64,000 nucleotides of DNA from Agelas oroides (Eukaryota > Porifera > Demospongiae > Agelasida > Agelasidae): the NCBI GenBank assembly GCA_949130485.1, contig OX422204.1, positions 992,001 to 1,056,000 on the forward strand. Direction: 5' to 3'. The notes beneath the pieces are model-generated. The model did no database searches, was not told the origin of the DNA, and saw only the letters and a list, made by a program, of their open reading frames with translations. The translations under genes were made by a program, and so were the position numbers. Shown piece after piece: positions 46,616 to 59,490 of the stretch. Numbering within the stretch: the stretch's first letter is position 1; each line of letters begins with the position of its first letter.

Positions 46616-49600
46616 CTAGCCACTGTAGAAAGAGTCGATACAGTCAGCATATTTTAGCATAACGTCCTTTCGTTTCATCTTTAGCGTGGGTGCTGGAGGG
46701 AGAGGAAGGAGGATGTGCAATGATAAGAGCCTCTTTTGTGCAAGCAGTGAAAATATGAAAATTCACTTCAGGCTGATTCAGCCTCGTACCCAGGCCATTT
46801 CCATCTGGCCTGGGAATGAGGCACAGACTTACTGAGTTCTCCACTTGCAATAGAAAAGTCTCTTTCCAGAATCGACCACTTTGCAATCTGCAAATGTAAG
46901 CAACAATGTAACCACATCCTACTACACACACACACACACACATGCACACACACACACACACCTTCTGTGCTCTTGAGAGCGCTCTCTTGTTGACGTTGTC
47001 CATCCCCTTCTGGATCATTTTCAGCACCTTGTGGTCCCCGGCCCCTCCACCTCCCTTCAAGATCTCACTTACAGTCAGGGAATGACTACCCACCCGCTGG
47101 CATGCTGCCACGGCAACTGGAGTCAGCTGGTCTGTCGGAAGGCCTGTCCGGTCATCCACATCCACCTAGGCAGCCAAGAGAAGTTTGAACACTTGTGTAT
47201 GTACTCTCTTTCTTAATGTTGGCTACATAATGCAATACACCTGAAGGCTGTGGAGGAGCTTAAGAATGTAACATATGGAACTTAATATGTTGTCTATACA
47301 GTGTATCAGTTAGTTTGTAATGATTTTTCATTTATGTATACTGTTAAACCACCTTATAGCCATCTGCATGCTGCTTATCTGAGTGTGTATTTTGCTACAG
47401 GTGGTTCTTTTCACTCAATAGCCTTCTCCTCCCATGTTTTCGTTGTCACCTCTACATTTCCTGTACATCTCCATCCTCCTGTCTGTTGTGGTATAGCTCA
47501 CACCATTTGTCATCATACTTTTCATCATGTGTTCTGTTTTGTATATAAGTAGGCACACTTACTTTCTGGACAGATTCTCTTGCTATTGCTCGCACCAAAT
47601 AATAACTATTTTGCACCGTTTACTGTTTGCGCCGAACGGCGAGTTGATTTGTGAGCCACACTGAGGTGCTGTGGAGGAGCTTAAGAATGAGGTGCTGTGG
47701 AGGAGCTTAAGAATGAGGTGCTGTGGAGGAGCTTAAGAATGAGGTGCTGTGGAGGAGCTTAAGAACGAGGTGCTGTGGAGGAGCTTAAGAACGAGGTGCT
47801 GTGGAGGAGCTTAAGAACGAGGTGCTGTGGAGGAGCTTAAGAACGAGGTGCTGTGGAGGAGCTTAAGAACGTGGTGCTGTGGAGGAGCTTAAGAATGAGG
47901 TGCTGTGGAGGAGCTTAAGAATGAGGTGCTGTGGAGGAGCTTAAGAATGAGGTGCTGTGGAGGAGCTTAAGAATGAGGTGCTGTGGAGGAGCTTAAGAAT
48001 GAGGTGCTGTGGAGGAGCTTAAGAATGAGGTGCTGTGGAGGAGCTTAAGAATGAGGTGCTGTGGAGGAGCTTAAGAATGAGGTGCTGTGGAGGAGCTTAA
48101 GAATGAGGTGCTGTGGAGGAGCTTAAGAATGAGGTGCTGTGGAGGAGCTTAAGAATGAGGTGCTGTGGAGGAGCTTAAGAATGAGGTGCTGTGGAGGAGC
48201 TTAAGAATGAGGTGCTGTGGAGGAGCTTAAGAATGAGGTGCTGTGGAGGAGCCTAAGAATGAGGTGCTGTGGCTGGTACCTTCAGTGTGAGGAGGCAGGA
48301 GAGGAACTTCTGTCTGTCTCCGATCACCATGGCGTTGGACACAATGGGCAGCTCGTGTTTGATGCGATTCTCAATGGGAACAGGGGCAACCTTCTCTCCA
48401 CTGGATGTGATGATCAGCTCCTTCTTGCGACCCGTGATAAAAAGAAACCCTTCCTGTAAATGTGTGTGTGTGCATGTGTGTGTGTGTGTGCGTGTGTGTG
48501 TGCGTGTGTGTGCGTGTGTGTGTGTGTGTGTAAGTCAATTGCTTTAACTAACCATTTCAAGAAATGTTGTGCCCTAAGTGACAGCACCACATGATCTGGC
48601 CATAAAGCACTGCGACCCTCTCACCTTATTGATCTTCCCAATGTCACCAGATCTTAGCCAGCCCTCGTCATTGAGTACTAGCCTGGTGGTCTCCGGGTGG
48701 TTGAGGTAGCCCATGAAGACATGACGACCCCGGATTAGGATCTGAGAGACAGACAGACAGATGAACACAGCAGACAGACAGATAGATGAACACAGCAGAC
48801 AGACAGACAGACAGACAGACAGATGAACAGACTGAAGACACAGCAGACAGGCAGGCAGACCTCTCCGTTCCCGTCCTCGTCAGGGTCCTCAATCATCAGG
48901 TCCATTCCTTCGGTTGGCTTCCCACTGGCTCGAAACCGGATCTGGTCTACTGTTGTGACAGTAGTGGGGCCTGTGAGGGGGTGAGGGAGTGAGGGGATGA
49001 GGGAGTGAGGGGGTGGGAGGTGAGGGAGTAGGGAAGGGACCAGGAGTGGTGTGTCACTACCCACCTGAACATTCACTGAGGCCATAGAGCTCATGCAGGG
49101 AGATATTGACACTCATAAAGTATGTCAGGGTGTCCTCTGCTAGGGGGGCAGCCCCACTCAGGGGGAAGTGGCAGCGGTCCAGACCCAGCGCTTGCCGGAC
49201 CTTCTTAAAGAACACGAGATTGGCCAGCGTCCAGCCAAATGGTGTGCCTGAGCCACTGTGAGACGGAAAAGAATGTACAAATGCATACATACAACTATTC
49301 GACTAGTTAGTCCACTAGCTGGCGTACCCCATCTGCCGACGGTAGTTTCCTTTCAGCCCGACTCCCTTGGCCCAGGAGGCAATCTTGGCCTTTAGACCTC
49401 GTGTGTTTCTGGCCACCGCTTGCATGCTCTCAGCAATCTTCTCCCACACCCTATGAATGTGTGACAGGTAGTGTGTATGATAGTGTGGCATTAGATCGTG
49501 TGACGTCCATATGACAGGCACATGTACATGGCGGTGTACCAGGTTGGTAGTTTGCATAATAAAGTTGCTGATTCAAACCAACCAATCAAAATTGCACTTG

Positions 49601-52600
49601 TCCTTAGTAAATCTGATTGGTTAATTTCAATTTACGGTAGATCTGTCAGTCATGTCATGTGACTGACAGGAGACAGTCGGCTGTGAGCGGTACCTTGGCA
49701 CTCCGAGGAAGATGGTAGGGTGGACCTCCTTCATTGTCTGGAGGAGGGAACCTTTGAGGGCGTCTGGTTGAGCAAACCAGCAGGTGCTGGCAGACCCCAT
49801 GGTGGTGTAGATGTCTAGCAGTTGTGTAGCAATGTGGCTCAGAGGAAGGTAACTGACAATGTGTTCCTCACCCATCGTGCAGCGGGTCTCGTGCATTGAA
49901 CGACGACACATCCACGTCAACTGGTGGGGAGGACAAGCGTGAATGGAGAGAAGGAGAGAGAGGGTGAGGGGGGGTGAGAAGGAGAGAGAAGGTGAGGGGG
50001 GGGTGAGAAGGAGAGAGAGGGTGAGGGGGGGGTGAGAAGGAGAGAGAGGGTGAGGGGGGGGGGGGTGAGAAGGAGAGAAAGGGTGAGGGGGGGTGAGAAG
50101 GAGAGAGAGGGTGAGGGGGGTGAGAAGGAGAGAGAGGGTGAGGGGGGGGGGTGAGAAGGAGAGAGAGGGTGAGGGGGGGGGGGTGAGAAGGAGAGAGAGG
50201 GTGAGGGGGATGAGAAGGAGAGAGAATAGAGTTAGGAGGGAGAGAAGACAGGACAAGTTAGCCTGGTAAGGAAGGTGGGGGAAGAAAGTTAATGCTGAGT
50301 GTAGCGCCTCACATTATCATGGCTGAGCATCACTCCCTTCGGCACTCCAGAGGTTCCAGACTGGAGGAGAAAACAACACTCTGACAATGCTCTCCGTGTT
50401 TCTACTGTCGACTACATTTGCTGCACATTAACCCAGCAATCTATTCCAAGCTGACAGACGGTATACCCATCAGGTGCTACTTACTGTGTAGATGATCTAT
50501 TCCAAGCTGACAGACGGTATACCCATCAGGTGCTACTTACTGTGTAGATGATCTATTCCAAGCTGACAGACGGTATACCCATCAGGTGCTACTTACTGTG
50601 TAGATGATCTATTCCAAGCTGACAGACGGTATACCCATCAGGTGCTACTTACTGTGTAGATGATCTATTCCAAGCTGACAGACGGTATACCCATCAGGTG
50701 CTACTTACTGTGTAGATGATCTATTCCAAGCTGACAGACGGTATACCCATCAGGTGCTACTTACTGTGTAGATGATCTATTCCAAGCTGACAGACGGTAT
50801 ACCCATCAGGTGCTACTTACTGTGTAGATGATGGAGCAGCATTTGTTTGCCTGTATCTCTGCCTTTCTCTCCTGCAGCTTCGTGTCGGGAGTTCGCATCC
50901 CTAGCATCATGAAGTGTTTCCACTGGAGGTGCAAGGGGAAAACCCTGGTAATTAGTATGATTGTGTTGTAGTTTCATAATCAAAGTGTTGTAATATGTTT
51001 TGACATGTCCAGGTTTGCGTTGTTAGGGAGTGGGGTGAGGCTAAGGCTAAACTAGAAGTCAAAGAAAGAGCCTTTGATGGCAATCCTGGCCATCACTGCC
51101 ATCACTGCCATCATCAACATGGTCTCATCAACTCACGTCCATCACAGAGTCCTCCTGCTCAACCAGCTCCTTGGTGTACTGCACAATGGCCTTCAATTCG
51201 GGCAATTGGTCTCTGATCTATAGAGTGAGGAAGAAGGGAGTGGAGTGAGAGAGGAAGAAGGGAGTGGAGGGAGTGAGGAAGAAGGGAGTGGAATGAGAGT
51301 GAGGAGGAAGGGAGCGGAGAGAGTGAGGAGGAAGTGAGGGAGTGAGGAGGAAGGGAGTGGAGGGAGGAGGAAGGGAGTGGAGGGAGGAGGAGGAGGGAGG
51401 GAGGGAGGGAGGGAGGGAGATACTATGGAGGGGGGGGGGGGGGGGGCACTAGTGCTGAAGCTCACTGTACCTGCAGTATTTTGTTTAGCTGTGATTCGTT
51501 CTCCACAATGATAATGTTGGCCTTACAGTTCTGTGCTATGGTACAGCATGTATCAGGCGTACTCGTCAGGTAGAGCCCCACCGGCATACCACTGAGTGTG
51601 TGAGTGTGTGAGGGTGAGTGTGTGAGGATGAGTGTGAGGGTGTGTGTGAGGGTGTGTGAAGGTGTGTGAGGGTGAGTGTGTGAGGGTGAGTGTGTGAGGG
51701 TGAGTGTGAGGGTGATGTGTGAGGGTGAGTGTGAGGGTGTGTGTGAGGGTGTGTGAAGGTGTGTGAGGGTGAGTGTGTGAGGGTGAGTGTGTGAGGGTGA
51801 GTGTGAGGGTGATGTGTGAGGGTGAGTGTGAGGATGTGTGTGAGGGTGTGTGTGTGAGGGTGTGTGAGAGTGAGTGTGTGAGGGTGATGTGTGAGGGTGT
51901 GTGTGTGAGGGTGTGTGTGTGAGTGTGTGAGGGTGAGTGTGAGGGTGAGTGTGTGAGGGTAAGTGTGTGAGGGTGAGTGTGTGTAACATTCCTGGGCCTC
52001 TGCCTACTTCAAGCAATAGAAAGGGACTGGGAATGAGGCTATATGTGTGTGGATGGGAGAGAGGGGGAGGGGGAGGGAGGGGAGGGGGGGAGGCTATCTC
52101 ACAGTACCAATGGTCTCACCAGGCCATGATCGCAGCAAAGTATGAGATGTGCCACTCGGGAGCGTTGAACCCCAGGATACAGACACTGTGGTACGGCTCC
52201 AGTCCAAGCTGGAGGGGAAACAAATCACAATGGAGTGGGTCAGAGTGGAGCAGGAAGACCTCCGTCAGCAGTGGAGCAGGAAGACCTCCATGCTGAGGGG
52301 ACAGGTCATTGTTGGTTTATCCTGATAAAACGACTAGACTAGAAGTGATGCAGACACTAGCTCTCTAGACTAGATGTGATGCAGACACTAGCTCTCTAGA
52401 CTAGATGTGATGCAGACACTAGCTCTCTAGAGAGTTGCTGAATTGTGGACATCAATGGACCAATCCTTTCACTCAGAAATGATGTCATGTTATGTGAAGC
52501 CAATTAGTCACTTCCTCCATCCTCTGAGAATGCTTCAAGTATGTGTACACAACAGCATTATTGGCTGCCAGCCTTCCTGCCAGGAGGCCACCAGCCCAGC

Positions 52601-54316
52601 TGTCTATGTTTACTGCAAGTGACAGAGAGCATGGCAGCACCTGGGAACAAGATGGCACCAACCCTTGAACCAAAGTGGGACCCCTGCCAAAGACAGCTCA
52701 CCTGTTGAGCTACTGAATCATTCAGCAGTCATTCTAACTATGTCAACACTCTTGTGATAGCTTGTGATGTTAGGTTACAATATGTGCATGCAACAGCATT
52801 GTTGGTGCTGACAACCTTCCTGGAAGGAAATGAGGCCATTTACTAGCTCAGCTGTTTAGGAACTAGGTCAGGATATGCCAATAGCCTCGAGACTTGGCTG
52901 TGTCAACCAAAGGGGAGTTCTTCCACAATACTATACTCACCAACAGTGTTTGTTTACAGAACGAAGTGCAAACACACGCCCAGCCACCCACTCTTATCAG
53001 AGAGAGGCTTGATAAGCAGTGGTCTCATGAACCTCTCACACATGTCCATACAACACTTTGCTGTCTACCGACCTAGCTCTCACGTACCCTCACACACTCT
53101 CACATACCATCACACACCCTCACACACCCTCCACACCTCACACATCCTCATACACCCTCACACCCTCACACACCTTCACACACCTTCACACACCTCACAC
53201 ACCTCACACACCCTCACACACCCTCACACACCCTCACACACCTCAATCATGGCTTTTGCAGCAATAATACAATCGTCACGGTACTTCTTGTACGTCCATT
53301 TCTTCCACTCTCCAAGTCTCTTCACTGCCAGCGCCACATGCTCCCCGTACCCAGTCACAATGCGATCAAACATTTCCAGAACGGTTTCTGCAGGTTCTGC
53401 ACCCTCACCTGACTCCTTGTACCGGATCTTGACAGCACAGTCTGGTCTGTCTGTCCACCACTCTGAATGCAACCTGACAGAGGGGTGTGTGTGTGTGTGT
53501 TGGGGGGGGGGGGGGAGGGAGAGAAAGAGAGGGAGAGAGTGAGGGGAAATACCAGGAGCTGGTTGATGCAGGGAAGGCCAGTGGGTTCACTATTAATAGC
53601 TTTTTGACAGGTCTGGCAACCTAGGCCCCCTGCTGTTTTGTACTATCGCACATACAAGATGATTTCACTACACGTGAGAGAGAGGGAAGGAGTTGCTTCC
53701 TTCTTCCAGCAACACAATGCAGTCAGCGCATGAGTTGTCAGCAATGGCATTCTGGGTGTGGACTATTATATGATGATGTGTCTGCTGGAAGTGTATTATC
53801 GTACACCATGTATTGTGAGAGCCAAAGGACTTCCATATTTGGTCAGAAATCTCTCCTTTTGAGGTCAAAGAGCATGAGAAAATGTGGGGAAGCGAGGGAG
53901 AAAAGAGAAGGGGGGAGAGGAGAGGAGAAGAGTGAAAGGAGGAAGAGGAAGGGGCCCACCAGCTCATTTAGGTGGGGAAGCAAGGGAGAAAAGAGAGGGG
54001 GGGAGAGGAGAGGAGAAGAGTGAAAGGAGGAAGAGGGAGGGGCCCACCGGCTCTTTTGCTGTGGTTCAGAGCCATCCCGATTAATGTCTGCAGAGCGATC
54101 GAAGATGTCGCGTGCAACTTCAGACTCTGTTCCAAGGTCAAGGTTCTGTCCCTCCAAAGTCTTTCTGATCTCGTATGAGTCGATGCTCAGCTCACTAGGC
54201 ACTGAACCGATGGAGACCTCAGAGGCTTCCAGCACAACACTGACCTTTGCAGTGGGGTCATCAGAAGTGTCTAGCAGATGGTTGCCATTGGTTGCACCCT
54301 CATTAGACTCCGCCAT
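46616..54316 (-). CDS. ACSBG: Long-chain acyl-CoA synthetase, bubblegum type
   Basis: Activates long and very-long-chain fatty acids to CoA thioesters through an acyl-adenylate. Sixteen exons: 54048..54316, 53242..53473, 52120..52208, 51471..51591, 51137..51217, 50821..50922, 50313..50360, 49694..49920, 49328..49450, 49065..49255, 48861..48970, 48625..48741, 48280..48453, 46962..47165, 46833..46887, 46616..46692; 739 residues (human ACSBG1 724). AMP-binding P-loop [20 protein letters not shown] (about 295-314); [26 protein letters not shown]; the adenylate-sealing [32 protein letters not shown] with the hinge Arg/Lys; and the C-terminal [20 protein letters not shown] with the catalytic Lys region. 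The N-terminal ~95 residues are acidic and unlike other regions, as in bubblegum proteins. No signal peptide; likely cytosolic or peripheral. The introns are unusually rich in minisatellites. Confidence 0.95.
46779..46823. mobile_element. Palindromic element, ACSBG intron 15
   Basis: GCCTCGTACCCAGGCCA (46781-46797) and TGGCCTGGGAATGAGGC (46806-46822) pair with two mismatches, leaving an 8-bp loop. It ends 10 bp from the exon-15 donor. Same family as 36426-36476. Confidence 0.8.
47660..48260. repeat. 26-bp minisatellite, about 23 units, ACSBG intron 13
   Basis: Units are AGGAGCTTAAGAATGAGGTG plus CTGTGG; a block of GAACGAGG variants sits in units 4-8. A diverged single copy lies at 47248-47267, which may be the seed. 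Confidence 0.9.
50438..50834 (-). repeat. 56-bp tandem repeat, seven units, each with the exon-6 splice donor
   Basis: Each 56-bp unit ends with the last 12 nt of ACSBG exon 6 and its donor (ATCATCTACACA|GTAAGTAG). Seven identical donors result; the one abutting the exon gives the correct frame and the next runs into a stop within six codons. Confidence 0.9.
51592..52000. repeat. GTGTGAGGGTGA minisatellite, ACSBG intron 3
   Basis: About 400 bp of imperfect TGTGAGGGTGAGTGTGAGGG units up to the exon-4 acceptor, with longer blocks repeated (51640-51720 and 51728-51812). Confidence 0.9.
53090..53242. repeat. CACACACCCT repeat at exon-2 donor, ACSBG
   Basis: About 15 units of CTCACACACC. On the coding strand it begins right at the exon-2 donor (GAG|GTGTGTGAGG). 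Confidence 0.85.
53879..54050 (-). repeat. About 90-bp duplication carrying ACSBG exon-1 donor
   Basis: Two copies of a purine-rich block ending GGGCCCACCRGCTC (near 53955-53968 and 54040-54053). The inner copy duplicates the CCG|GTGGGCC donor of exon 1 as CTG|GTGGGCC. Confidence 0.7.
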
Positions 54317-54934
54317 ACTCTTTTACTGTAATACAAAAAATTAATAGTATTGCTAAACACTTTTACATGACACCACCGGTACGTGTGTACAGCGATGTGT
54401 GTACAGCGATGTGTGCACGGCTATAACTCCCCACGGAATCAATTTAGTGCAGGTTGGCTGCACACACACCAGGGATGCTAGGTCAGACTACACACTACAG
54501 TGCTTCTAACACGGTACCACACGCAGACAAGGGGGAGGAAGGGTAATCATGAAGTAGCGATACACGTGGTTATGACTTTGCGAGCTGCAGGAACGAGACA
54601 TCCTCGCACTGTGCTACTGTAATAAAACTCTGCCGACAATGATACGCTAATGAAATAAATCTGGTCACGAACAACGGTGGTACTGACATAACTAGCATAC
54701 AATCCACGCTAGAATACTGCAACTCACTCTCTCGCTTCTTTCGCAGTCACCTTCTCAACTGCCAAGAATTACTTTCGTACGGCCACGCCCATTTTTCGGA
54801 AATTACTACTACTCAACAGCATACCCGCACCCATACGACAGTCTGTAATGCTCTAACGGAAGCTGCTGTCTAGTTGCCAAGATACAGTAAAGTGTGTGTT
54901 TGGTTATGCATCTACTTGGCTCCCACCGGAGGCC
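54317..54934. promoter_or_regulatory. Divergent region, ACSBG / ANAPC11
   Basis: 618 bp between start codons. It has a short direct repeat GTGTGTACAGCGATGT (54385-54412) and E-box-like ACACGTGG at 54562-54569. No other gene seen. Confidence 0.4.
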
Positions 54935-55389
54935 ATGAAAGTAAAGGTCAAAAGTTGGACAGCTGTGGCCGTTTGGAAGTGGGTGGCAAACGATGAGACA
55001 GAGTGTGGAATCTGCCGTCTCCCATTTGATGGATGCTGCCCTGACTGTCGGCTGCCAGGAGATGACTGCCCCCTAGGTGGGTAAGATGCTTGGACTCCCA
55101 AACCGTTTCTATTATCTATGGTGCTACAAAGCTGCACACACAATTCCTAATTGGGTGAAATTGTTTCAACACTTGAGAATATCATGTGACTGTTGTTGAA
55201 GGTCGTATGGCTATATAATAACCCTCTTCCCCTCAACACATGGCATGCATATGGTGCACTCTCCCACCCGCAGTGTCTGGCCAGTGTCATCACAGTTTCC
55301 ACATGCACTGTATTCTGAAGTGGCTGGCGGCTCAACATGAGCAACAGCAATGTCCCATGTGCAGACAGGACTGGCAGTTCAGTGATTAA
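54935..55389 (+). CDS. ANAPC11: Anaphase-promoting complex subunit 11 (RING-H2)
   Basis: Catalytic RING subunit of the APC/C ubiquitin ligase; it binds the cullin ANAPC2 and recruits E2 enzymes to ubiquitinate cyclin B and securin. Exons 54935..55076 and 55274..55389 give 85 residues (human 84). It begins [20 protein letters not shown]. All zinc ligands of the extended RING are visible: [33 protein letters not shown] and CPMCRQDW, including the third zinc site specific to ANAPC11. The phase-1 splice joins CPL to VSGQC. The gene is convergent with the beta-helix receptor, 81 bp apart. Confidence 0.97.
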
Positions 55390-55470
55390 CTAGCTAGCTA
55401 ACATTCATATCATGTATTCACAACAACATTTAGTATTCATAATGAAACAATTCTGTACAGACAAGAGTTG

Positions 55471-58400
55471 CTAGTTTTCTTGTGAGTCAGGAGCACTGAT
55501 GACAGATACAGTATACTTGCCTTTCTTCCGCACATCAACTCTGACACTACAACTTTCCTGCATCTGCTGACTTGAGGCAGGCTCTGTTGCGGGCCGTGCC
55601 AAGCTTGACTTCTTCCGTCCCTTCTGTGCAACTCGCTTGAACCACGACGCAGGGGCTCCTAATTTAGTACTGCTCTGGATGTCTGTTTCTGGTTCTGTGT
55701 AGGAAGTAGACTCGTCACTGGAAAATATCAAGGGCTCCCTCTCCAGATTTGGTGAATTGCTTCCAGCTGGTCGTGTAGACCACGACATTTGGGTTTGGGA
55801 AGACAAGAATGATAGTGACGTAGAGGAACGCCTTCCCTTACAGTAATTGTAAACCAGTGTCATTAATTTCAGTGCACAAAGCCCTGCAAAGTAGACCACT
55901 GGTGTCAGGACCAGGATATGGACTGCTAGGAGGCGATAGATCTTTGCATCTCCCAACACAACGTTTGCAGTGGAGCCATTAAAAAGGCTGTAGATTGCCA
56001 AATCTGCTAGGAAGACAGTATCAAGTATGTTCAGCCACTTGCTGTGATAGGGTTGGACAGCAGTGTGGATGACTAAGACTAGAATGGAGAGAATCTGCAG
56101 AAAGAAGATGCCTCCAAATTCCCCCAAGTCAATCAGTGAAAATATAAACACAAACTGTCGGCAGACGAGGTAGTAGCCGGCAAACCAACGATACTTGGTC
56201 TTATAGCATGCCTGGTATTCATCAAGGAATGGTTTAATGCGTGTTAGGTTGACTCGAGGTATGCGTGCAAGGCAGGGCGAGAAGAGCAGCATGAAGAGGA
56301 AAGGAATGACAATGAGTACCTGTATAAAGATGGCTACTAAAGCATAAGGGAGATGGCCAGAGGGGTGAAAGTATGGAATGGTTGGTTCAATCTTCACATA
56401 AACACCAAAGACATTCTCAAACCTGATGAAGTTTAAGATTGAGAGAGAAGTTTCAGTCAGGGAGGTAAAGGAGAGGTAGAGCAAGATGCAAAGAGCTCTC
56501 ACACCATAGTTCTGTTTCGAGATGGTTGCAAACCTAGGCCAGCAGCGTGTGACACCAATGATGAGCAGCATTACAATGGAGATAAAGAGTGGATGGATAT
56601 AACGCAGGATCGAGTGCTGAATGTTGTTCAACCCAGGTGCAAAACACTTTTCAATGAGCCCCAAGAAGCGTGGTTCCACTTGTATGAAGCCACCAAATGT
56701 GTACAACACCAACGTAAGGGAGGGATAGGTGTTGTTGGTGAGGTAGGGAAGCACACCGTAGTAGTAGATGAGACAGTAAAGATGACCGGAGCCGAGACGA
56801 AGTTTGAGCTTCAGCACGAGAAGTAGAGCCAAAACTAGTACTGTCCAAAACACCAACAGTAAGAAGACAAGCAAGATTGTGTTTCCTGCATTGCAGCTGT
56901 TTTCAGGGACACACTCGAGGGCATCAAAAGTGAACTGGAAGCCAGGTTTGCAGCTGGAGCACATGATACCTCCACGGTTTGAGTCACAAAGTTTGTCTGG
57001 ATCAAACTTTGGGAGCTTGCAGAATGACTGGAAGACCTCGTTACAAGGCTCAGTTGGACAGTCACCATTGGAGTAGTCACAGAGGTTGTTTGGACAGTTG
57101 GCAATGGTTGAAGTGTTGTGGGCTGGCCCAAACCAGTAGCCATACTTGATGCAAGTGATACCATGGTCGAATCCACAGTAGACCTGTTCAGCCCCGAAAC
57201 ACTCACACCTGTGTGTCTCCTTACTGTACACATAGCCCACAGGACAGGACGTAATGTTCAAGTGCAGATATCCGACTGTCGAAGGAACTGTATTAGTCAG
57301 CAGCACCAGAACAGCATCATTAACCTCATCACTATCTTCTGGACCAATGATATTAAAAGGTGTCGAGATTCTGGTATTGTTTAAAGTAATCAACTTCTGG
57401 CCTATAAGATCCAGATCATCACTTGTGTTACACTGCAGATTAACACATTACACAAATGCCAGCAGATACTGTATCATTCAGTTTAAGAATAATTTTCTGT
57501 CATCTATGGATCAAAATGTTACAGTAAACTTCCTGAATAATTCTGCAGCTGTATCAGGACAAGCGATATACCTCAGCACCCCTGGTGGCTGCTATATAGA
57601 CAGCAACCATTCTCTGCCCTTCATGGATAAAAGTATCTACCACTATGAGAGTGATGATCCAAAGAAAACCCAGATCACTACTCCACCAAGCCAAATTGAG
57701 TTTGGGCCACCTGCTGAGAATCAAGATGGCATCTATACCACACAGGTGACTCTAGGACAGGCTTTTGAGATAAATCCAGTCTCCAAAGATGTCTTTGGCC
57801 AGCCCACTCAAGGCTCGGCTGTCCTTTCCTTGAGATAAGGGATGGAGTAAGCGGAGAATATTGCTCCACCCGCCAGAAACGCCCTATTACTGTCAAAGGT
57901 CAGGTTCAGGTTTGGGCTGAGGGTGACCCAGGCAATACCCGCGAGGTGAATCGCACCTCCACTGATGCCCACATTCTCCTGAAAAAGAACATCTCCCCTC
58001 ATGAGCACTGTAGTTGAGCTTACAACTAGTGCACTCCCATGGTTTTGTATAAAGGTATTTGCACCATTCAGAATCAATGGAATATCCTCGGTGTATACTG
58101 CTCCTAACCCATAGATCGTTGACTTATCTATATCCATGAATATTCTGTTTCCTTCAAAGAGGCAATCAGTAATCGTAACACTTGTTGGAAAGCCTCCGAC
58201 CTCACTGTACCAGGCACTCATGACGATCGCTGCACCAGATGTGTCGACATGGTTATCTGTAAAATTTGTCCCTGTGATGGTCAGGTGGCTATCTTCACTC
58301 TCAATATTGGCTACCTGCCTGGTACTGATGTAGGAAATAGCTCCTGCCGATTTAGCTTTGTTGCTGTTAAACACACAGTCTGTTATACAGTATGAATTAT

Positions 58401-59490
58401 TCTTCTCCTCTGTGCCAAATCCAGAATAGTTAGTGGGCGGGAAAAAGCCAAATCGGAGTCCACCACCTGTCAGGGCTTGGTTTGCTGTGAATGAAGACTC
58501 AGATACGCTGACAGTATTCGAGCTTGAATCATCCCCTATCCCTACCTCCATCCCACCTCCCCAGAGGGCATGATTGTCAGTGAAATTACAGTTTGTGACT
58601 TGAAATGTGTTCAGTGTAGCCCTTCCTGTCAGCCTGATTGACAAACCACCACCGTGAGCCAGAGTTCTGTGTTCCTTATATGACAGTATTGCCTCTGTTC
58701 GAGACAACTCTGGAGAGACTGTATTGTTGTTTAGGTAGAAAGTGCAATTCTCAATAGTGTAACTGCTGTAAGACGTGAAGCTGTTGGGTTGGACAGGGGA
58801 GTCACAGGTAGTAAAATTCCCACAGAAAGTTTTTTCAATGTAGATGCCTACACTTTTGTTGTAGCAAGAATCAGTGGAGCAAGAGAAGAACAGTGTGTTG
58901 TTGAAAAACAGAGAGTCCTTGATCACGACTTCACCGCCTATATCATACATGCTGATTCCTGATCCTCGATCAGATGTGAACAAACACATGTGGACTGTTA
59001 AATTCATGGAATGGTAGAAGAACAAGGCAGAGGATACAGCTGGGAATGTCTCGTTCACACTTGGGTTAAAAGCTGTGGTTTTGTGAAGTATCGAACACCC
59101 TTGAAAAGCAACATTCTCGATGCAGACATTATCAACCTCTTCAAAAGCAATCCCGGCACCAAAGTCACACAACAAGACCTGCTGCTCAACAGAGGCACCA
59201 AGGATCACAAGTCCAGTTCTCTGTGAAACATGTATAGGCTTCAACACACGGAGGTTGTTGGTACTGTAATTCAGTCTCACTACCGTATTGTCATCAAGTT
59301 GGTTGTTCTGTAGCGCATACTCCAGTGTAAGACATGGGACAGCAGCGTCCAGGCAGCCCATTGTATCATTACCTGTGTCACTCACTGTCAATGTGTGGTC
59401 AGTGGGGACCACACTGCATGCTGACTGCTGGGAGGATGAGACTGGAAACACCACCATGAACAGTAGCAGCAGAACCCACGGGCTGGCCAT
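55471..59490 (-). CDS. Intronless beta-helix, multi-pass membrane protein (with inverted internal segment)
   Basis: No named family recognised. Signal peptide MASPWVLLLLFMVVFPVSSS (ATG at 59490), then a ~550-residue right-handed beta-helix-like ectodomain: repeated NCNFTDNHALWGGGMEV, FTANQALTGGGLRFG and FNSNKAKSAGAIS blocks, like polymorphic-outer-membrane and pectin-lyase-fold repeats, with many N-glycosylation sites. Next come Cys-rich EGF-like modules (CPVGYVYSKETHRCECFG, CDYSNGDCPTEPC, CSSCKPGF) and nine or ten membrane helices (e.g. TILLVFLLLVFWTVLVLALL), then a Ser-rich cytosolic tail. As it stands the frame runs 59490 to 57833, breaks, and resumes from 57435 to 55471. The 397 bp between are in the opposite orientation; read the other way they join in frame at both ends, giving 1,340 codons including the stop. 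The gene is either disrupted by an inversion or misassembled. Likely role, a surface receptor, is inference. Confidence 0.8.
57436..57832 (+). other. Inverted 397-bp segment inside the beta-helix gene
   Basis: Read on the plus strand this codes a stretch that belongs in the middle of the minus-strand protein: NVTVNFLNNSAAVSGQAIYL, IEFGPPAENQDGIYTTQVTL and FGQPTQGSAVLSL, matching the end of a beta-helix domain. Left junction at CTG|CAG (57435/57436), right at TTG|AGA (57832/57833). Lengths 1658 + 397 + 1965 sum to 4020, divisible by three. Confidence 0.85.

Noticed and set aside
57254-57838. Separate plus-strand gene within the beta-helix locus
   Set aside because: Its coding part is the missing piece of the minus-strand beta-helix protein and joins it in frame at both ends; it is an inverted segment, not a gene.
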